Source: CALOCY01 sp942491975 (lineage in GTDB: Bacteria; Bacteroidota; Bacteroidia; Bacteroidales; Prolixibacteraceae). From it: 64,000 nt of DNA. The notes under the pieces were generated by a model. It was not told the origin of the DNA and did no database searches. It saw only the letters and a program-made list of their open reading frames with translations. Of the stretch, positions 1 through 10,100 are shown piece after piece. The stretch is taken from the NCBI GenBank assembly GCA_942491975.1, contig CALOCY010000004.1:1-64000 (forward strand), written 5' to 3'. The position numbers were made by a program, and so were the translations under genes. Every line of letters begins with the position of its first letter. The stretch's first letter is position 1.

Positions 1-3000
1 CCGGTAGGGGTACTGCTTCCGTCTGTGCTAAACCTGAAGCGTGCAAATGTAGTTCCGACACTATTCGTTGCAGGTACCACAAAAGCGATGTTTGTCGTTG
101 CAGACGCGGCAACGGTACCGATGGTATTGTCGTCGAACACAAGTTTTTCCCCTGCATCATCCCAGTCGCCGTCACGGTTGAAGTCGATCCACCCGTCAAT
201 AATGCCACTGCCCCATGTGGCTACTGCAATAGTACAGCTGAGCGATGGTATAATGGGGTTAATGGAGAAATCAATGCCGCCTTCATCATCTACGCCATTT
301 GCATCATCGCCATTTGCACTGGCCGAAGCATATCCATCGCTTTCGCCATCAGGTGCTGTTGGCCCGAGGTATATGGAAGGGGATATCAGGTGGCGGGCAC
401 CATCCTGGGCAGCTAGTACAGGGTAATTGTACGTTGGCGGGCTGTAAGGGGCATCACCATAATCGGCTTCAACAACAGTGGAACAGGTTTCGTCATCCAG
501 GATAGGCGTATCCGGATCATCCGAAATTTTCGTTGACCCGAGTGCCTGGGGGAGGTCGGTCAGGCGGGCCTGGTTACACACCGTTCCGGCCAGCAGGTTT
601 GCACTGGCAACCAGTTTTATCCTGAATACAAATTCATAGCCGGTCTCTGTGTCTGCCCCTATTGTTTGTGTTGCGGGGAGGGTCAGGTCGCGGACGTAAA
701 GGACTGTCGTGCCCGCGTAGTCTCCCGGACTACCGGCTTCGCTATCTGTAGCAATACCATTGAAAGGGAAAGGGAGTATGTGTGGGGTAAGCGGGTTTGG
801 TGAAAGCCAGGTTACCCCTTTATCTTCAGAGTATTCAATGCTGCCCCCGATAAATGTAGCATCATATAGTCCAAAATCAATTGTATCTACTAAATTTATG
901 TTTGCTAAATAATCCGGGTTGCCATCTCCGTCAAGGTCATAACCCGAGTGGACAATCCTGTATTCATACGCAATAGTGTCACCCGGTATAATGGTGTCGT
1001 TTGTATTTAAGGTGCCGTTTTTTACGCTGAAAAACTTTTTTTCGAAGGTGACACTGTTGGAGCAGGCACAGGCATCGGTATAGCGCGAACTGTCACCTGA
1101 TTGCAGGTACCTTGTTTCGAGGGCATCAACGTCTATTTCCCATATCTCGCCTTTTGTAGGGTCTACCGTGCCTTTATTTACATAGGGCAGCAGAAATCCT
1201 TCAGCATTGAAAAAGGCCCCCCCTTGTCCGCCGCTCCATAGCCTTGCCCCAACATTGGTCATTGTATTTGTTGTAACTACCCCGGTTCCCAGGTCAACTT
1301 CGTATAAAGTGAGATTATTTGCCGTGTTATGGGCAGCATACAGTTTGCTGTTTCGCGGACTAATATCAAAGTCGGAGGTATTGAGCGTTCCTCCCACCAG
1401 TGGAATTTCCGTAAATGTTAACGTTGCAAGGTCTATTTTATAGATGGTGGGATCGAGCTGAAAATAGATGTAGTAATTTCCCTGGTTGTCGCACGCCCCG
1501 CAGTTGAAGTTGGTACGACCGGCGGCCACAACGCTTAACGGCTGGCCGTCAGATAATCGAAGGGGCTCTCCCAAAATAATCCGGTTTCCGGTTGCATCTA
1601 CCCGGAGAACATTGGCATCGTTTTGCTTCATCCCGTATACCATAAGCGACTTGGCATCAAACCCAATGGCATTATAGATATAGGAGGCATCGGTGCCGAT
1701 TTGGTTAAACACGAATGGATTTTGCTTGAGGTCGATTTCCGAGAATTTGGTGAGTAGATCCCGTACGTGGTAAGCGGTTTTGTCGCATACAAAGACATTA
1801 AGCAGTGCCCCGATCGAAAACATTTTTCCGTCTGAAAGCGTAACCGTGGCCGAATAGTTCCCCCCGCTCAGAGTCATGGCAACAGGGGTGGTCTCATCGG
1901 TATAGTCCCCGTCATCGTCAGTGTCAATATAAATGTAAACATTTCCGCTACCGGAGACAAAATCCGGGGGCAGCGATGCCTCGGGGACAGAAATTATAAC
2001 ATTGGTCATTCCTCCTGTATTGCTCACTTTCCAGTTTCTGTTCAGGACACCAAACCCTTTGGTGGCTTTAAACGGGTTGAAGTAGTTGATGTTCCCGTCA
2101 TCATTTCCCCAAACCAGGTATTGGTTATTGCCCAATGTAGGTTTTCTAATGGAAAGCAATGCATCGGAGCTTGAACTTTTACTGCTGGTCTGGAGCAGGC
2201 CCTGTGCATCGTTTCGCCCTATCCCGGCAATGTCGTTATCAAAACCGGCATCGCTAAAGTAGTCGTGGTTGGCTTGCGGTATGTGGATACCGTACTTGAT
2301 GTTAAGGTAGGTGTGGACACTGTTGGCATTAGCGGCAGAGAGCTGTGCATTATAGAGTATAATTTCGGCAATGCGCCCCTGAAAATCGCTGCTGTTACCC
2401 ACCCGGAGAAAGTTGACCAGCGTATTCAGTGTGTTTGTAAGGCCCGAGCCGGAAGAGGTGCCTGTAACAGCCACCGCATCCTGATAATAGTTAAGGTTTT
2501 GGTATTGGCTGCCTGTTGCTGCATTGTACCGGTAGATGTGAAAATTTTCGGGTGTTTCATCATTCAATACCCTCATAAAATTACCATTACCATACCGCAT
2601 TCCCATTTTATCGCCATCTTCAACGGTATGTAGACGGTATTGTCCGCCACTATTCCCAATCTGTACAATGTTGTTTGTCCCGTTTCTGCCGGTGGCTTCT
2701 TTAAAGACAATGAACATATCCTGTGCTGTCCCTCCCGAAAGAGCCAGGTCAAATGATGTATTTGACCTTATGAGCTGGTCATCCCCGTCAAACGAGATAA
2801 CATCATTATTGTTAAAATAATTACTGCTCCTGACCGGCTGATTGGCCAATGTTCGTTGCCGCACAATGTTGTGTGATACCTGGTCGACCCAGGAGAGGGC
2901 ACTTAACGTATTGAAAAAACTGGTACTATTGGCCTTGAGCCAGAATGCCAGGTTGGAAGATACCCCCCCCGGGGCAATGTCCTCGCTAATGTTTACCAGG

Positions 3001-3602
3001 TAATCTTCTACTTCTCCATCGGCGGCAACACCAGTTGGGTTAAGCACAGCATTGACTGTGGTAAAACGGAACCGGGCAAAGGTAACCCCTGTTGCTGCCC
3101 CTGCAGGCACCGGATAGGTAAGTGGATTGTTGCCTAAGACAAGTAATTGCCTGTCGAAGATTTTTTCGGTACCACTAAAGCTCCCGTTTGCATCAAAATC
3201 GATCCAGGCAGTAAGGTAACCGGTAACGGTGCCGCCGACATTCACGGTTACATTGGCCGCTATGTCCCCAGGGATAATCCGGCCAAAGGTAACCCCGTCG
3301 TCATCATCGGTGCCATCGCCGTCATCGCCGTAAGTGGAACCTTCGTCACCGGCAAATATGTCTCCCTGTCCATCGGCATCAATGTCAATATTGGTTCCCA
3401 TGTAGATATTTGCATTATAGATATGCCGGGCACCATCATTAATCAGATAGGTAGGATAAGGTGAAGGCAGATCACCGTAATCATACGGCTGAGCATAACT
3501 ATTATTGCCTGATGCAAATAACAGAACCAAAAGGAATAGTATGCCCCTGATTATTGCGTTGAACCGAAGCGGTATTTTTTTATAGTAAACAGTATGCTCC
3601 AT
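1..3602 (-). CDS. Secreted GEVED-domain surface protein (C-terminal part outside window)
   Basis: An open minus-strand frame starts with ATG at 3600-3602 and runs off the left edge (about 1,200 codons visible). I checked the frame at three points (near 3000, 1049 and 59) and it stays open. The N-terminus has a basic stretch, a hydrophobic core and an SYAQ cleavage-like site, so it is probably exported. A first GEVED-type module (YGDLPSPYPT, a GDDDDGVTF-like acidic stretch, then GEVEDYL) is followed by a concanavalin/LamG-like region ending in a KYGI motif, typical of Bacteroidota surface proteins. A second GEVED-like module (YGDAPYSPPTY to FARFRFSTDG) lies near the left edge. Such proteins are usually large, T9SS-exported and adhesin-like, but the sorting domain would be outside the window. 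Function is inferred only from architecture; the specific ligand is unknown. Confidence 0.8.
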   Translation of the reverse strand, partial: MEHTVYYKKIPLRFNAIIRGILFLLVLLFASGNNSYAQPYDYGDLPSPYPTYLINDGARHIYNANIYMGTNIDIDADGQGDIFAGDEGSTYGDDGDGTDDDDGVTFGRIIPGDIAANVTVNVGGTVTGYLTAWIDFDANGSFSGTEKIFDRQLLVLGNNPLTYPVPAGAATGVTFARFRFTTVNAVLNPTGVAADGEVEDYLVNISEDIAPGGVSSNLAFWLKANSTSFFNTLSALSWVDQVSHNIVRQRTLANQPVRSSNYFNNNDVISFDGDDQLIRSNTSFDLALSGGTAQDMFIVFKEATGRNGTNNIVQIGNSGGQYRLHTVEDGDKMGMRYGNGNFMRVLNDETPENFHIYRYNAATGSQYQNLNYYQDAVAVTGTSSGSGLTNTLNTLVNFLRVGNSSDFQGRIAEIILYNAQLSAANANSVHTYLNIKYGIHIPQANHDYFSDAGFDNDIAGIGRNDAQGLLQTSSKSSSSDALLSIRKPTLGNNQYLVWGNDDGNINYFNPFKATKGFGVLNRNWKVSNTGGMTNVIISVPEASLPPDFVSGSGNVYIYIDTDDDGDYTDETTPVAMTLSGGNYSATVTLSDGKMFSIGALLNVFVCDKTAYHVRDLLTKFSEIDLKQNPFVFNQIGTDASYIYNAIGFDAKSLMVYGMKQNDANVLRVDATGNRIILGEPLRLSDGQPLSVVAAGRTNFNCGACDNQGNYYIYFQLDPTIYKIDLATLTFTEIPLVGGTLNTSDFDISPRNSKLYAAHNTANNLTLYEVDLGTGVVTTNTMTNVGARLWSGGQGGAFFNAEGFLLPYVNKGTVDPTKGEIWEIDVDALETRYLQSGDSSRYTDACACSNSVTFEKKFFSVKNGTLNTNDTIIPGDTIAYEYRIVHSGYDLDGDGNPDYLANINLVDTIDFGLYDATFIGGSIEYSEDKGVTWLSPNPLTPHILPFPFNGIATDSEAGSPGDYAGTTVLYVRDLTLPATQTIGADTETGYEFVFRIKLVASANLLAGTVCNQARLTDLPQALGSTKISDDPDTPILDDETCSTVVEADYGDAPYSPPTYNYPVLAAQDGARHLISPSIYLGPTAPDGESDGYASASANGDDANGVDDEGGIDFSINPIIPSLSCTIAVATWGSGIIDGWIDFNRDGDWDDAGEKLVFDDNTIGTVAASATTNIAFVVPATNSVGTTFARFRFSTDGSSTPT

Positions 3603-3898
3603 AATTTCCCTCACCCAAATTGCACGCATAAAAGTTGCCTTTTAGGGCATTATCTTTAAAGTTACTACGTTTTTTTTTAAAAAAGGCTACGTTTTTATTT
3701 ACATAAATAAAAAAAAGTGCGTTTTATCAAAAAAAACAATTTTTTCTTGTTTTTTATTTAAAAAATACAGGTGTATCAAAAACAGGGATATGAACACCTG
3801 ATTGCAACTTCAACCTTATTTCTGTTTTTTTGAGAACAATCACACTGTTCATGCAACACTTCAATTTATGTTGCGTGCTTAAAACAATAGTTTGTTAA

Positions 3899-3980
3899 AC
3901 TTTTCCAAAGTTAAAGTTTGCAAGATACTAACAGGTTGATTGTTAGTCATATAGCCAACTTTGGCAAGCTTTGGAAAAGT
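3899..3980. repeat. Nested inverted repeat in the AT-rich spacer 3603-4110
   Basis: The outer 12-bp arms at 3899-3910 (ACTTTTCCAAAG) and 3969-3980 are perfect inverted copies. An inner 7-bp stem, ACTAACA (3927-3933) and TGTTAGT (3941-3947), sits between them. The outer arm recurs at 48207-48235. The remainder of the spacer is very AT-rich, with long A and T runs, and shows no credible gene. It presumably holds the promoter of the GEVED gene and the 3' end of the hypothetical gene at 4111-4815. Confidence 0.6.
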
Positions 3981-4110
3981 TTTGATATTCAATCAGTTAC
4001 AAAAAAACAACGAACTGTTATAAAAGTAGTTCATAAATATAATTATTTATTAATTAATAAGATTGTACTATCTTAAAATAATAGATTTATGTTACGTGTT
4101 TAACTGGTTA

Positions 4111-4815
4111 TTAGTTTATGCGTTCCAGGTACGTGTCCCTGCATTTAAGCAGGTAGGGGGCTGTTATTTTCGGGGAGTAGATCCGTATCATGTTTCGCAG
4201 TTTCGATTCCATGTGTATGGTTCCCAGTGCTGCATCAAATTTACTGTAGTCCCAGTTGTATTTTACATTGCGGGTGATCTCTTCAAACGCTTTCCACTCC
4301 AGTTTTCCCGGAATTTCAAAATAGCCGTGAAACGGTTCACTGTCATCAAGGTATACGCCTGCTTCGAGTTTTTTCAGTTTAAAGAATTTTGAGAGTTTGA
4401 TGAGGCAAAAGTCTTTCTCTTTTTTGACCGGTTTTTCAAGCATGTGAATGCCACACGCCTTAAAACCTTCCTGGATAAATGCTACCTGGTCGTAATCTTT
4501 CAGGTGGCGCAAACGAATAGCGGTAAGTGTTTGGCCCGACAGGTTGATGTAGCATTTTGCGGTTTCAAACCCCATTTGCTTCTTGTTCTTTATGGTGTTT
4601 GCTGCCCTCATAATGTCTTCCCATGTGTAGTTTTCACGGGTTGCCAGGTAGATGTATACCGGCATGGTTTCATCGGGTATTTCGTGGTAGTATCCGGGAA
4701 AAGGCTCAATGGCTTCGAGTACCGTTGTGCCGGGCATTATTTTATCTTTTAGCACAAACAGGGTCTCTTCTTTTTCAATCGTGCCAAAAACTTCGTATTT
4801 TTCTGCTGTATTCAT
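4111..4815 (-). CDS. Conserved hypothetical protein with two similar halves
   Basis: This is a 234-residue soluble protein with no signal peptide or membrane segment. I do not recognise a named family. The two halves look related: EPFPGYYHEIPDE at about residues 36-48 in the N-terminal half corresponds to EPFHGYFEIPGK at about 160-171 in the C-terminal half, and each is followed by a tryptophan-containing helix-like segment (YTWEDI and YNWDYS). This suggests an internal duplication. It is divergently transcribed from the metallopeptidase gene, with about 90 bp between the starts. Coding potential is good because the frame is long and its composition matches its neighbours. No function can be assigned from sequence. 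Confidence 0.7.
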   Translation of the reverse strand: MNTAEKYEVFGTIEKEETLFVLKDKIMPGTTVLEAIEPFPGYYHEIPDETMPVYIYLATRENYTWEDIMRAANTIKNKKQMGFETAKCYINLSGQTLTAIRLRHLKDYDQVAFIQEGFKACGIHMLEKPVKKEKDFCLIKLSKFFKLKKLEAGVYLDDSEPFHGYFEIPGKLEWKAFEEITRNVKYNWDYSKFDAALGTIHMESKLRNMIRIYSPKITAPYLLKCRDTYLERIN

Positions 4816-4904
4816 AAGTCCGTATTTCTTTAAAATACGTTACATCAGGTTAATTGGTTCTATTCCTTTTGTTTAAACGTGTGTTTAGCCTGATTTGTTT
4901 AAGT

Positions 4905-5639
4905 ATGAATGTATTTGTTATTACTGAAGGGAGGATGGCATACAAAAAAGTGCATATATCGCCATTGGGCGAGGTGACGTTGAGAAAACGGCGAAATGCG
5001 GTGAATATCCGTTTGTCGGTGGGTAGAAACGGAAGTATCAATGTGTCGATGCCCGTGTATTGCCGATACAAAAAGGGGATTGAGTTTTTGCAAACACATG
5101 AAGCGTGGGTGGAGGAGCAGCTCCGGCAGCGAAAAAAACAGCAATGGCGATTATTGCCTGGCGATCTGTTTGCTACGCGCAGTAGTGCGATAAAAATAGT
5201 GCAGGGTAACGGGCAGCAACCGGGGGCATGGCGTGAAGGGGATGTTGTCACGGTGGTTGTGCCGAATGAAGCAGATGCCGGTTCGGGGCAGCAGCAACAG
5301 TTTATCAGAAAGATAATTACCGAGATATACCGGAAAGAGGCTAAACACTATTTGCCCCGAAGGGTGGAAGAGTTGGCTGCAACGCATGGGTTTTCGTATA
5401 ACCGGTTGTATATCAAGAACCTGAAATCGAAGTGGGGAAGTTGTTCGGAGAAGAATAACATTAACCTGAACCTGCACCTGATGCAGTTGCCCGATGAGCT
5501 GATTGATTATGTGATTGTGCATGAACTGGCACATACCCGCGAGAAGAATCACGGGGCAATGTTTTGGGCGGTTTTAGATGATATTTACGGCAATGCCCGT
5601 GAAATGGATAAGCGGTTGAAGAAGTTTAAGATAAGGTAA
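4905..5639 (+). CDS. YgjP/SprT-like M48-family zinc metallopeptidase domain protein
   Basis: This belongs to the YgjP-like family (formerly DUF45). The C-terminal third carries the zinc-binding motif HELAHTREKNHG with HExxH, preceded by the family's KSKWGSCS motif; the N-terminal part is the usual beta-rich region (TLRKRRNAVNIRL). These small cytosolic proteins are often annotated as M48 family metallopeptidases, and their substrates are generally unknown. The longest frame begins at a TTG at 4854. ATG codons at 4905 and 4935 are better candidates; the sequence after 4935 (MAYKKVHI) begins the conserved region, so either is possible. The stop is 18 bp before dgt, so the two are probably cotranscribed. 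Confidence 0.8.
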   Translation: MNVFVITEGRMAYKKVHISPLGEVTLRKRRNAVNIRLSVGRNGSINVSMPVYCRYKKGIEFLQTHEAWVEEQLRQRKKQQWRLLPGDLFATRSSAIKIVQGNGQQPGAWREGDVVTVVVPNEADAGSGQQQQFIRKIITEIYRKEAKHYLPRRVEELAATHGFSYNRLYIKNLKSKWGSCSEKNNINLNLHLMQLPDELIDYVIVHELAHTREKNHGAMFWAVLDDIYGNAREMDKRLKKFKIR

Positions 5640-5657
5640 TGAATAAAAACAGATGGT

Positions 5658-6998
5658 ATGATGCATTGGGAACAGTTGATATCTGCCCGGAGATTGGGGA
5701 TTAAGAGTAGTGGTGATAAGAATAGCCTGGAAGAGCGTTCGGCATTTCAGCGCGATTATGACCGCATTATTTTTTCTTCGCCTTTTCGGCGATTACAGAA
5801 TAAGACACAGGTGTTTCCGCTGCCCGGCAGTGTGTTTGTACACAACCGCCTGACCCACAGTCTTGAGGTGGCGAGCGTGGGGCGGTCGCTGGGAAATATT
5901 ATTGCACAAAAGCTGCTTGCTTCGGGTGAAGTGGCAAACAGCAGTTTGATGGGTGAGCTGGGTGCTATTGTGAGTTCGGCTTGCCTGGCACACGATATGG
6001 GCAATCCGCCGTTTGGGCATTCCGGTGAAGAGGCGTTGTCGGCATTTTTTTCCAATGGTCCCTGCAGTCGGTTTGAACAACACATGAATGAACGGGAGTG
6101 GTGCGATTTGACCAATTTCGAGGGCAATGCCAATGCATTCCGGTTATTGGCCCACCAGTTTGAGGGGCGCCGGGAGGGGGGCTTTGCGCTTACCTATTCC
6201 ACACTTGCCTCCATCGTAAAATATCCGTTTGAGTCGGTGCTGAAGGGGGGTAAAAAGTATGGGTTTTTTCAGTCGGAGAAAGCGTTGTACCGGCAGATTG
6301 CCGAAGAGTTGGGTATTTGCAAGAGGGGAGATGACCCGGTGGAGTATTGCCGCCATCCGCTGGTGTACCTGGTTGAAGCAGCCGACGATATTTGTTACCA
6401 GGTGATGGATGTGGAGGATGCCCACAAGCTGAAAATTTTGTCGACGGGGCAGGTGCGGGAACTTTATATGGGGTTTTATGATCTTCAGTATGACCACGAG
6501 TTGCTTCGGAGAATTGAGCGTACCCTTGAGGTGGTTACCGATGTGAACGAGCAGGCAGGATACCTGCGGGCGGGGGTGATTGGTAAATTGGTGAACGAAT
6601 GTGCCGGGCTTTTCTGGGATAACCGCGAAATGATGTTGGAGGGGACTTTTGAAGGATCACTGTTTAAAGAGTTGTCAGGGCAGACAGCCCTGGCAATGGA
6701 TAGGATCAAAAAAGTGTCAGTGGAGAAGATTTATAATGACTCTAAAGTGGTACAGATAGAGGTGGCAGGGTATAAGGTTTTGGGGACATTGCTTGAAGAG
6801 TTTACCCATGCTGTGATGTACCCTGACCACAATTATTCGAAAAAACTGATTTCGATGATGCCGTTGCAGTACCGGGGGAAACACCTTACGGACTACCATA
6901 AGTTGCAGTCGGTACTTGATTATGTTTCGGGGATGACTGATGTGTATGCGCTTGACCTGTACCGTAAACTGAAAGGGATTTCGGTGCCGGAGATTTAG
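5658..6998 (+). CDS. dgt: Deoxyguanosinetriphosphate triphosphohydrolase (dGTPase)
   Basis: This is a 446-residue HD-superfamily dNTP triphosphohydrolase, cleaving dGTP (or other dNTPs) to the deoxynucleoside and triphosphate. The metal-binding HD signature is clear: NRLTHSLEV with His67, then AHDMGNPPFGHSGEEA with His112-Asp113 and His121. The conserved start RRLQNKTQVFPLP and the length fit the Dgt family. It lies 18 bp after the YgjP-like gene and is followed by a purine-rich spacer and a hairpin. The likely role is dNTP pool control and possibly limiting phage DNA synthesis, as known for the family. The two adjacent ATGs at 5658 and 5661 cannot be separated by sequence alone. Confidence 0.93.
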   Translation: MMHWEQLISARRLGIKSSGDKNSLEERSAFQRDYDRIIFSSPFRRLQNKTQVFPLPGSVFVHNRLTHSLEVASVGRSLGNIIAQKLLASGEVANSSLMGELGAIVSSACLAHDMGNPPFGHSGEEALSAFFSNGPCSRFEQHMNEREWCDLTNFEGNANAFRLLAHQFEGRREGGFALTYSTLASIVKYPFESVLKGGKKYGFFQSEKALYRQIAEELGICKRGDDPVEYCRHPLVYLVEAADDICYQVMDVEDAHKLKILSTGQVRELYMGFYDLQYDHELLRRIERTLEVVTDVNEQAGYLRAGVIGKLVNECAGLFWDNREMMLEGTFEGSLFKELSGQTALAMDRIKKVSVEKIYNDSKVVQIEVAGYKVLGTLLEEFTHAVMYPDHNYSKKLISMMPLQYRGKHLTDYHKLQSVLDYVSGMTDVYALDLYRKLKGISVPEI

Positions 6999-7136
6999 AA
7001 GTGGAGAAGAGAAGAATAGAAGAAGAGAAGGAGTGGAGAATTGAAGTTGAAAAATAAAAAGATTATTGCACCTGCCTTAGCCTTTAATTTTAGACAAAAG
7101 TATCAGGACAAAATCAACATTGAAAATGAATAATAA

Positions 7137-7167
7137 TTTCCCCTTCTCCATCGTGGAGAAGGGGAAA
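7137..7167. repeat. Perfect palindrome (14-bp stem), REP-like or terminator
   Basis: TTTCCCCTTCTCCA (7137-7150) and its exact inverse (7154-7167) flank a 3-nt loop, between the convergent genes dgt and the beta-propeller gene. There is no clean T-run on either side. A closely related unit is found at 53773-53796, and both are followed by a GGGG-TGAGGT-like tail, so this is a dispersed repeat rather than a simple terminator. Confidence 0.6.
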
Positions 7168-7186
7168 GGGGATGAGGTAATCGTTG

Positions 7187-10100
7187 TTAGTCCAAGACAG
7201 GAATTCGTCCGGGTGTCCAGTTGGCATTGGCGGCATCCAGTGCTTTATTCAATGCCGGAATATCTGTTTCGGCAATCCATTTCAATTGTTCCATAAATGG
7301 TTTGATCTCTTTTTTGAGGATTTCAAACGATATTTTGGTGGTTTCCGTAATGGCTGAAGTGGAGTTCATCTGCGTGTAGATAGCGTAACGGAGACGGCGT
7401 TTCAGTGGCATTTGTTCCGGGGGTACTTCTTCCCAGCTTGCTTTGGCTTTTGACCCTTCAAATGCAAAACGGATATCTTCAAGCTCTTTTTCCAATTTCG
7501 CTAGTTTGGCAATGAGTTCGTTTGATGCCCCGGGAGCAGTGAGGATTGTTTGTTGCATTAACACCACTTTTTTTATCAATTCCTGATGCAACCCTTCAGC
7601 ACCCAGTACCTGACGGGTGACTTTTGATACTTCACGCTGAAAGCTGACCATGTCTTTGCGATCGGGTGCCGGAAGGGTAGTGTTGTTCAACGGTACTACA
7701 TTAAATGCTACAGGTGCTATCAACTCTTTGATTTCGCCTTTGGCATACATGCTTACACTTACCTTGTATTGTCCGGGCATTGCATAAACCGACCCTCCCT
7801 GTTCTTTTAACGGATCGAATTTTTTTGTGCTTTGCCTTACCGGGCGTGGTGTGGCATATTCCAGGTCCCAGTAGTAACGGTTGATCCCTTTTTTAGGGCT
7901 TTCGGTCATTTTGCGCACCACATTTCCTTCTTCGTCATAAATGGTAAAGATAAGGTAGGGCTTAACCTCCATTTTTTCCAGTTCCAGTTCACGGAAGGTG
8001 AGCTGAGGTATTTTTTCACCTTCTTTGAACAACTTTTTCTCTTCTTTACGGCGAGCTTGGGCAGCTGTTTTGGGTTCATCTTTCAGGTATAGCGTAAAAC
8101 AGGCACCAAACGGCGGGTTTTTGGCTGCCCAGTAGGTTGCCCCCTGGCCGTACACTTTTCCGGTTTGCATGTATAATAAAGCGTCTTTGACCGGGAATAG
8201 CTTAGCTTCTGATTTTAGCATTTCAGGGTTGAATTCACGCAACGGGCTGTAGTCTTCAAGAAGGTAAAAACCGCGGCCGAATGTTGCCAGTGCCAGGTCG
8301 TTTTCACGTTGCTGAATGGCCAGGTCACGTACAGCAATAGCGGGCAATCCCGATTTTAGCTGTACCCAGTTTTTGCCATCGTTGTATGAGAAGAAGAGTC
8401 CGAATTCGGTTCCCACGAAGAGTAGGTCGGGGTTTATGTGGTCTTGCTCAATGGTGTGTACGGTCCCGTTTTCGGGAAGGTTGCTGGCAATTGATATCCA
8501 TGTTTTACCCTTATCATTCGATTTCAGGATGTATGGTTTAAAATCATCACGCTTGCGGTTGTCGAACGAGGCATATACCACATTTTCATCGAAACGCGAG
8601 GCGAAGATGTCACTTACGTAAGTGTTTTCCGGAATTCCGGGAAGTATTTTTAGTTGTGTCCATGCCCCTTCAGTTTCATCGGCATTTTCGGTAATCGAAA
8701 TTACCCCGTCGTCGGTACCCGCATACAACAAGCCTTTTTTTACGGGCGACTCGTCGAACGATACAATGGTTCCGTATTGCGAGGTAGAGACATCTTTGGC
8801 AATAGCATCACTGCTCCAGTATTTGCCCATTACCGGCCATTTGTTCCGGTCGATTTTGGCTGTCAGGTCAGGGCTTACAGCTGTCCATGAGTTGCCACGG
8901 TCTTCGCTGCGGAATACTTTGTTGGCACTGATGTACAGTTGTGTGTTTTTATGCGGACTGATAATTATCGGGGCATTCCAATTCCATTTGTAGGTGGCTT
9001 CACCTTTGCGTGGCTGGGGTTTAATGGAGATACGCTCACCACTCTTTTTGTCGTAACGTACCACATTCCCGTATTGCCATTCCGAATAGACGATATCGGG
9101 GTTTTCGGGATCTACCCTTGACCAGAACCCGTCGCCACCTACGGTTACGTTCCATTCGTGATTTTTTACCCCAAATGCATTGATATTTTGTGAAGGGCCA
9201 CCCATACTGGCGTTGTCTTGTGTGCCGCCGTATACATTATAAAATGGTTCGGCATTGTCGACTGTAACACGGTAGAATTGAATTACCGGCAGATTGGTGA
9301 CATGGAAGAAGTTGTCCCCGTTATCATAGGTGATGTAAACCCCGCCGTCGCCACCAATCATCCAGTGTTTGTTGTCGCCGGGATTGATCCACAACGCATG
9401 GTCATCCACATGACGGTCTTTTAATCCCAGGCGTTTCCATGTTTTGCCCCCGTCAGTGGTTACATGTGAAATGGTTTCGACTGAGTATACTTTGTCGAAC
9501 TCAACGGGATCGCAATAAATTTCGTTGTAGTATTGGCCACTTGCAGCATGATCACTCATTTTTTTCCACGATTCGCCACGGTCTTCACTGCGGTAAAATC
9601 CACTTTGCTTTCCTGCTTCAGCAATAATATAGAGTACATCGGGGTTTTGTGGTGAGATGGCAATACCCATTCCCCCTACATGACCCGAAGGTAGTCCGGA
9701 TGTAAGTTTGCGCCATGTTTTACCGCCATCTTCTGATTTGTGTATGGCCGATTCGGGTCCGCCACCAATTTTGGTGTGCACATGACGGCGGCGTTGTTCA
9801 GATGTAGCATATAAGATATCGGGGTTACGCGGGTCGCAAATCACATTGTTGATGCCGGTGTTTTCACTTATCTCCAATATACATTCCCAGTTTTTACCGC
9901 CATCGGTGGTTTTGTACAGGCCACGATCGCCACCGGGTCCCCAGGCCGAACCTTCGGCAGCAGCATACACCACATTGGAGTTGCGTGGATCAATACAGAT
10001 CATTCCGATGTGGCGTGAATTTTTCAATCCCATGTTTTTCCACGATTTACCACCGTCGACCGATTTATAGATACCATCACCATAGCCTAATGCACGTTGA

